Assembly: GCA_028724485.1 (NCBI GenBank)
Contig: JAQYCY010000115.1
Coordinates: 1-8,629, forward strand
Direction of reading: 5' to 3'
Length of the DNA stretch: 8,629 bases
DNA from: CAG-917 sp028724485
GTDB taxonomy: Bacteria; Bacillota; Clostridia; Christensenellales; CAG-917
Notes under the pieces: model-generated
What the model saw: the letters and a program-made list of their open reading frames with translations, nothing else
Databases searched by the model: none
What the model was told of the DNA's origin: nothing
In this document: one piece after another, positions 5,764 to 8,629 of the stretch
Layout of the letters: each line of letters begins with the position of its first letter
How positions within the stretch are numbered: position 1 is the stretch's first letter
Made by a program: the position numbers and the translations under genes

Positions 5764-8244
5764 ATGAAAAAATTTGCGAATTGGATAGTTAAATACAACA
5801 AAGTTATTTTTGCGGTTTTTATGGCTTTGCTCATCGTATGCGGCTCGCTTATTTATTTCGTCTACCAAAGAGTTAATTACGATTTAACAAGCTATCTTCC
5901 CGAAGGTTACAACACCTATGACGGCTATAAAATTCTCAACAAATACTTCAATATTCAAGGTGACGTCGAATTAGGAATAACCGCAAACGAAGAAAAAGCG
6001 GGGAAAATCGCCGAGAAAATCAAAAACACCGAAGGCGTGTCTTTTTTGCTTTGGCATCAAGACCTCAGTATGATTGAAGATTTCGGAATAGGCACTGATG
6101 AAGATTATCAACGTCTTTCACATCTCTTTAAACAAGAAAAAGGAAACGGCGTCAGCGATTGGGCAATGCTCATTTCTTTAAACGATCCGCCTTCGTCTAT
6201 TGCGGCGTTAAAAGCGCTCGGCAAAATTGAAAAAATATTAAAATCCGAAGTCGGCGAAAAAAACTATTACTTAGCCGGCATGACGCAAATTGCTAACGAC
6301 CTTTTCCAAAGTACGCTCAGCGAATTGCTTTTGTACTGCGCAATCGCAGGCGCAATAGTAGTTATCATTTTGCTTTTGACGACTTCATCGCTTACCGAGC
6401 CGATAGTTTTGCTAATAACTATGATTATATCAATCATTTTAAATATCGGCACGAACATCATATTCCCAAGCACGTCGATAATCACGTTTGCTTGTTCGGC
6501 AATTTTGCAACTCGGACTAAGTATGGACTACTCCATATTTATGATGCACGCATTTAAAGACAAACTCAAATTTACGCTTGACCCGAAAGAAGCCTTAAAA
6601 CAAGCTATTCCCGAAACTACAAAAGCGGTCGCCGCAAGCGCACTCACCACAATCGGCGGCTTTTTGGCGCTCCTAGTTATGAAATTCTCAATCGGTTTCG
6701 ACTTGGGACTTAGCCTTGCAAAAGGCATAATTATGAGTTTCCTTTGCGTAGTATTTATGCAACCTGCCCTAATTCTTATGACTGAAAAAGGCAGAAAACG
6801 CACAACTCACCGTTGTCTCGACGTTAAATTCAGACCGCTTGTAAAACGGGCAATCAAATGGAAACCGATTTTTTTAGCTGTTTTGCTTATGGCAATCGTT
6901 CCGATTTTTTACGTTCAACAATTTACTTTGCAATATAAATATATAAAATTTATGGATTCAAAGGGGGACGGCAGCAATAAAGAGATTATGGCGGATACCC
7001 TTGCAAATCAAGTTATAATCGCTCTGCCGATTGAGGGCAACGTTGAAAGCGTAGAAAAACACTACAAATTCGTTTCGGAACTAAATAAGCTCGAAAAAAC
7101 GGGCGATTTGTCGTTCACTCTCGGTCTTTGCTCCCTTATTCCGTACAACACGGACGTGAAAGCGAATTTCGGCTACGGCGAGCTGAAACTAAAATCACAA
7201 GTTGCAATCGCTACCATGGTCGGCTTAATTCAGTCAAAACAAAACAACGAAGCGAAAACAAGCGAAGCTCAAGCGGCGGCGCTCGAAGATTTATCAACCT
7301 ATCTCGACCTCGGCGGAATGTTAATCAGCGGCGGCTACACTATATACACCGTAGGTCTAAATAGAAATATCGACGTCGAAAGCAAACGGTCGTTTAATAT
7401 ACTAAACAGCATTCAAAAAACCGCGGAAGATATATTTGCCGATAAAGATGAAAACGGCAATGCCTATAAATATCGTGAAAACGGCGAAAAATACGTCTAT
7501 ATGACAGGCATAACGCAAGCAGCGGCAGACTTTGCGGAGATAACACCGAACGACTTCTTGATGGTGACCATAATATCGGTCGTAGTTATTTTCGTAATTA
7601 TTCTCTTGCACTTAAAATCGCTCAAACTTGCGACGCTGCTTATTGCTCTTATCGAATTCGGAATTTGGCTAAATCTTTCCTTGCAACACGTTTTCAGCGG
7701 CGGCACGATAAACTTTATGTCATATCTTATCATCGGAGCGGTTCAACTTGGCTCTACGGTCGATTATGCGATACTTGTCGCGTCTAAATATAAGGAACTC
7801 AGAAAGCGTTTTAAAGCCCCTCAAGCGGCATATATGGCGACTACTTCATCGTCTATGTCAATACTTACCAGCGCGGCTATTATGTCGGGAGCTTGTCTAA
7901 GCGTCTTCTTTGTATCGTCAAACCTTATCGTGCAAGAAATGACGTTCCTTATTGCGCGTTCGTCGATTATTTCGGCTCTGCTCGTTATATTCTTCTTGCC
8001 TGCGCTCCTTAGCGCATTCGACAGGAATAAAGGCGGAGAAATCAATTTCTTCCTGACGCCTAATCTAAGACGTATCACAAAGAAAAATATTCAGATATTC
8101 TCGAAATCGGAACGCAAAAAAGCAAAAACCGAACAAATCATTTCGGAAATGGAAGTCAATCAAATGATTGACGGTACAGTTTGCAAAAGCAAAAGCGACG
8201 AAGACGTCAGCGGAGAGAGCTTGAACGACGACGAGATTAAATAA
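5764..8244 (+). CDS. MMPL-family (RND superfamily) transporter
   Basis: The 826-residue product is a polytopic membrane transporter of the MMPL type, a group that exports lipids or other hydrophobic molecules using the proton gradient. The usual 12-helix plan is visible: helix 1 (about 12-34), an outer loop (about 35-187), helices 2-6 (about 188-338), helix 7 (about 368-384), a second outer loop (about 385-598), helices 8-12 (about 599-751) and a charged cytoplasmic tail (753-826). Both halves keep the Asp-Tyr pair expected in the proton relay, D255-Y256 and D667-Y668. Both also keep a short motif just before the next helix (GMTQ at 172, GITQ at 582), which shows the internal duplication. VNYDLTSYLPEG after helix 1 is typical of the family. 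I chose the ATG at 5764 because family similarity starts at MKKFANWIVKY. An in-frame TTG at 5665 would add 33 hydrophobic residues. The cargo is unknown. Confidence 0.9.
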   Translation: MKKFANWIVKYNKVIFAVFMALLIVCGSLIYFVYQRVNYDLTSYLPEGYNTYDGYKILNKYFNIQGDVELGITANEEKAGKIAEKIKNTEGVSFLLWHQDLSMIEDFGIGTDEDYQRLSHLFKQEKGNGVSDWAMLISLNDPPSSIAALKALGKIEKILKSEVGEKNYYLAGMTQIANDLFQSTLSELLLYCAIAGAIVVIILLLTTSSLTEPIVLLITMIISIILNIGTNIIFPSTSIITFACSAILQLGLSMDYSIFMMHAFKDKLKFTLDPKEALKQAIPETTKAVAASALTTIGGFLALLVMKFSIGFDLGLSLAKGIIMSFLCVVFMQPALILMTEKGRKRTTHRCLDVKFRPLVKRAIKWKPIFLAVLLMAIVPIFYVQQFTLQYKYIKFMDSKGDGSNKEIMADTLANQVIIALPIEGNVESVEKHYKFVSELNKLEKTGDLSFTLGLCSLIPYNTDVKANFGYGELKLKSQVAIATMVGLIQSKQNNEAKTSEAQAAALEDLSTYLDLGGMLISGGYTIYTVGLNRNIDVESKRSFNILNSIQKTAEDIFADKDENGNAYKYRENGEKYVYMTGITQAAADFAEITPNDFLMVTIISVVVIFVIILLHLKSLKLATLLIALIEFGIWLNLSLQHVFSGGTINFMSYLIIGAVQLGSTVDYAILVASKYKELRKRFKAPQAAYMATTSSSMSILTSAAIMSGACLSVFFVSSNLIVQEMTFLIARSSIISALLVIFFLPALLSAFDRNKGGEINFFLTPNLRRITKKNIQIFSKSERKKAKTEQIISEMEVNQMIDGTVCKSKSDEDVSGESLNDDEIK

Positions 8245-8251
8245 ACTCTAA

Positions 8252-8366
8252 CAGACAAACGAAAACATCAGACAAACTTATAAAACGTATACTTATAAAT
8301 TGTAAAAGTTTGTCTTGCTAAATATAATATAAGCATTAAAAAAATTAATTGCCTTTCTGTTTAGCA
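8252..8366 (+). ncRNA. Paired inverted repeats in the transporter 3' untranslated region
   Basis: Two adjacent stem-loops can form. AGACAAACTT (8270-8279) pairs perfectly with AAGTTTGTCT (8306-8315); its loop contains TTATAA twice. Directly after it, TGCTAAA (8316-8322) pairs with TTTAGCA (8360-8366) around an inner hairpin at 8333-8352. CAGACAAAC is also present at 8252-8260 as a direct repeat of 8269-8277, so the strand 8308-8315 has two possible partners. The function is unknown. The region may be a structured 3' end or only A/T-rich chance pairing. Confidence 0.25.
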
Positions 8367-8377
8367 TAAACGTTAAA

Positions 8378-8420
8378 AAAGCCTTCCGATGTTTAATCGA
8401 ACTTCGGAAGGTTTTATTTT
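8378..8420 (+). terminator. Bidirectional intrinsic terminator after the transporter gene
   Basis: CCTTCCGA (8382-8389) pairs with TCGGAAGG (8404-8411) and is followed by TTTTATTTT. The stem can extend through one G-U pair and three A-T pairs to 8378-8415. On the minus strand the same stem is followed by CTTTTTTAA, an even better U-tract. The hairpin can therefore end transcription from both sides. Confidence 0.8.
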
Positions 8421-8629
8421 ACAGCACACAATCAATAATTATTCTTAATATAGTACGCAATCACAAGAAATTATCTAATATTAGCGCGATAACAAATCTT
8501 AACGCATTATTTAATTTAATACATTAAACAATCTTAACATAACTATCATATATAGCACTGAAATTAAGTATTACATAATTCATAATGCTTATAGTTGCGG
8601 TTTTCAATAGTTTTCATCGATAAGTTTTT
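8421..8629. other. AT-rich tail without a convincing gene
   Basis: No plus-strand gene is visible. AATCTTAAC is repeated directly at 8495-8503 and 8530-8538. At the right edge, two minus-strand frames are open inward: one ends KLIDENY at a stop at 8606-8604, the other runs 21 codons to a stop at 8566-8564. Either could be the tail of a convergent gene, which would fit the two-way terminator at 8378-8420, but both are too short to call. Confidence 0.4.

Noticed and set aside
455..8244. Phosphoesterase and transporter as one operon
   Set aside because: A perfect 16-bp terminator hairpin and 338 bases of non-coding DNA separate them.
8564..8629. Tail of a minus-strand gene as a called coding sequence
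   Set aside because: Only 7 or 21 codons are visible in two competing frames with no recognisable motif, so I did not call either.
1..8629. CRISPR array, tRNA, insertion sequence or phage genes
   Set aside because: I found no regularly spaced repeats, no tRNA-like cloverleaf, and no transposase or phage motifs on either strand.

Overview
The window looks like chromosomal DNA from a low-GC Gram-positive bacterium. Intergenic DNA is very AT-rich, promoters fit the sigma-A consensus, one gene has a strong GGAGG ribosome site, and the large surface protein has a secretion signal plus a C-terminal membrane anchor with a lysine-rich tail. That anchor style is common in uncultured gut or rumen Clostridia, so this is my best guess at origin. 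It is inference, not proof.

Layout, left to right. (1) Positions 1-84 hold the 5' end of a gene on the minus strand that leaves the window. (2) Positions 85-454 are a divergent regulatory region. It carries a recognisable promoter on each strand, a palindrome over the minus-strand -35 element, an inverted repeat in the minus-strand leader, and a 10-bp-phased direct repeat upstream of the plus-strand promoter. (3) Positions 455-5425 encode a 1656-residue secreted, membrane-anchored protein with two separate calcineurin-like metallophosphoesterase domains. They are joined by a long helical region and a fibronectin-III-like domain of the purple-acid-phosphatase type. (4) Positions 5426-5763 hold a nested series of inverted repeats right after the stop codon, then a perfect 16-bp terminator hairpin, then an AT-rich leader. 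(5) Positions 5764-8244 encode an 826-residue MMPL/RND-superfamily transporter. (6) Positions 8245-8629 hold more inverted repeats, a terminator that reads well on both strands, and AT-rich DNA with no convincing gene.

The two main genes point the same way, but a strong terminator separates them and each seems to have its own leader, so I would not call them an operon. Both act at the cell envelope: one probably removes phosphate from an external substrate, and the other probably moves lipids or other hydrophobic molecules across the membrane. A shared pathway is possible but not shown here. I did not find CRISPR arrays, tRNA or rRNA genes, insertion sequences or a defence system. The most unusual items are the two-catalytic-domain ectoenzyme and the structured 3' untranslated regions.
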